From NCBI GenBank assembly GCA_001637315.1, contig LSZA01000027.1:1-43735 (forward strand): a DNA stretch of 43,735 bases. Direction: 5' to 3'. A program made the translations under genes and the position numbers. Below the pieces are notes generated by a model. The model ran no database searches and had not been told where the DNA came from. It saw nothing but the letters and a program-made list of their open reading frames with translations. The number at the start of each line of letters is the position of its first letter. The first letter of the stretch is position 1. Below are positions 43,452 to 43,735 of the stretch, piece after piece. This DNA is from Phormidium willei BDU 130791 (lineage in GTDB: Bacteria > Cyanobacteriota > Cyanobacteriia > Cyanobacteriales > Geitlerinemataceae).

Positions 43452-43709
43452 CTAGTCGAGAGGCGGATCTTTCGGGACATCCGTTTCCAATAAACCCGCT
43501 TGCGCCACCAGTCGCGGAAAAACCAGGACAAAATAGCCCATCCAAGCCGATAGGGGGATAGCCACAAGAACCGTCAGCCAAACCCGATGCAAAACCAACC
43601 AACTGGCCGCAATCAAGCCCAGGCCCGTCAACAGAATTGACCAAGGTTGACACCACCAAGGCTTATAGTGCCAAACCGTCGGAGTTGAGGTGCGATCGCC
43701 GTCAGACAT
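43452..43709 (-). CDS. Small two-helix membrane protein, cyanobacterial
   Basis: An 85-aa protein with a conserved-looking opening, VWHYKPWWCQPWSILLTG (~12-29), and two membrane helices (~22-42 and ~44-66). I associate the YKPWWCQPW motif with a cyanobacterial family annotated as DUF6737 (from memory). The function is unknown. It converges on the solute-binding gene with a 14-bp gap. Complete within the window; its ATG at 43709 is near the window edge. Confidence 0.75.
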   Translation of the reverse strand: MSDGDRTSTPTVWHYKPWWCQPWSILLTGLGLIAASWLVLHRVWLTVLVAIPLSAWMGYFVLVFPRLVAQAGLLETDVPKDPPLD

Positions 43710-43735
43710 AAAACCGTTGATAATTGCAGTGATAA

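Noticed and set aside
1..43735. GCGATCGC palindromes as attachment or origin sites
   Set aside because: HIP1 is spread over the whole window, including coding DNA, and is a known genome-wide feature of many cyanobacteria.

Overview
The window looks like chromosomal DNA from a cyanobacterium, probably a filamentous, Oscillatoriales-type lineage. The palindrome GCGATCGC (HIP1) recurs throughout, inside and between genes. The housekeeping genes are also cyanobacterial in type and order: rpmG-rpsR followed by an RNase II/R gene, a pilMNOQ operon, a DUF3386 protein, an RDD protein, a MASE1 histidine kinase and a Rieske mononuclear-iron oxygenase. The species cannot be fixed from the sequence alone. 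I saw no rRNA, tRNA, CRISPR array, intact IS element or phage genes.

Layout. 0.2-1.2 kb: a Rieske oxygenase. 1.4-6.8 kb: an accessory island of small toxin-antitoxin genes and their remains. It holds a deleted DUF4258/DUF2283-like pair, a hicBA pair with a frameshifted antitoxin and an abnormal toxin tail, an AbrB-type antitoxin with an internal stop, an NB-ARC NTPase whose sensor domain seems to have been deleted in frame, and a vapBC-like PIN module lying between two ~0.49-kb direct repeats of an Rpn/PD-(D/E)xK nuclease gene. 6.8-16.0 kb: a DUF3386 protein, two CHAT-protease/TPR proteins flanking a small secreted protein, a Uma2 endonuclease-like protein and an ABC exporter. 16.2-18.0 kb: an AAA ATPase tightly coupled to a TOPRIM-like DUF3226 protein, resembling a split OLD/PARIS-like defence pair. 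18.0-24.5 kb: a lipoprotein phospholipase-D/HhH protein carrying an EF-hand loop, a MASE1-PAS histidine kinase, a membrane-anchored PD-(D/E)xK (DUF1887-like) nuclease and an RDD membrane protein. 24.6-30.7 kb: rpmG, rpsR, rnb, a GGDEF diguanylate cyclase, a basic low-complexity protein and gatB. 31.0-36.2 kb: a coiled-coil protein, an OmpA-family protein with a roadblock/longin-like cytoplasmic domain, a Ras/Rab-like small GTPase and a REC-histidine kinase. 36.4-41.9 kb: pilQ, pilO, pilN and pilM on the minus strand. 42.1-43.7 kb: a sugar-type ABC solute-binding lipoprotein and a small membrane protein.

How they work together. The most system-like blocks are: (1) the OmpA/roadblock protein plus small GTPase plus two-component protein, which could link a cytoplasmic GTPase switch to the cell envelope and lies next to the type IV pilus operon; (2) the ATPase/DUF3226 pair; (3) the two CHAT proteases with a secreted partner; and (4) the membrane-anchored nuclease. 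Blocks 2-4 are plausible but unproven stress or anti-phage modules. The 1.4-6.8 kb island records repeated acquisition and decay of addiction modules, with several junctions readable at nucleotide level.
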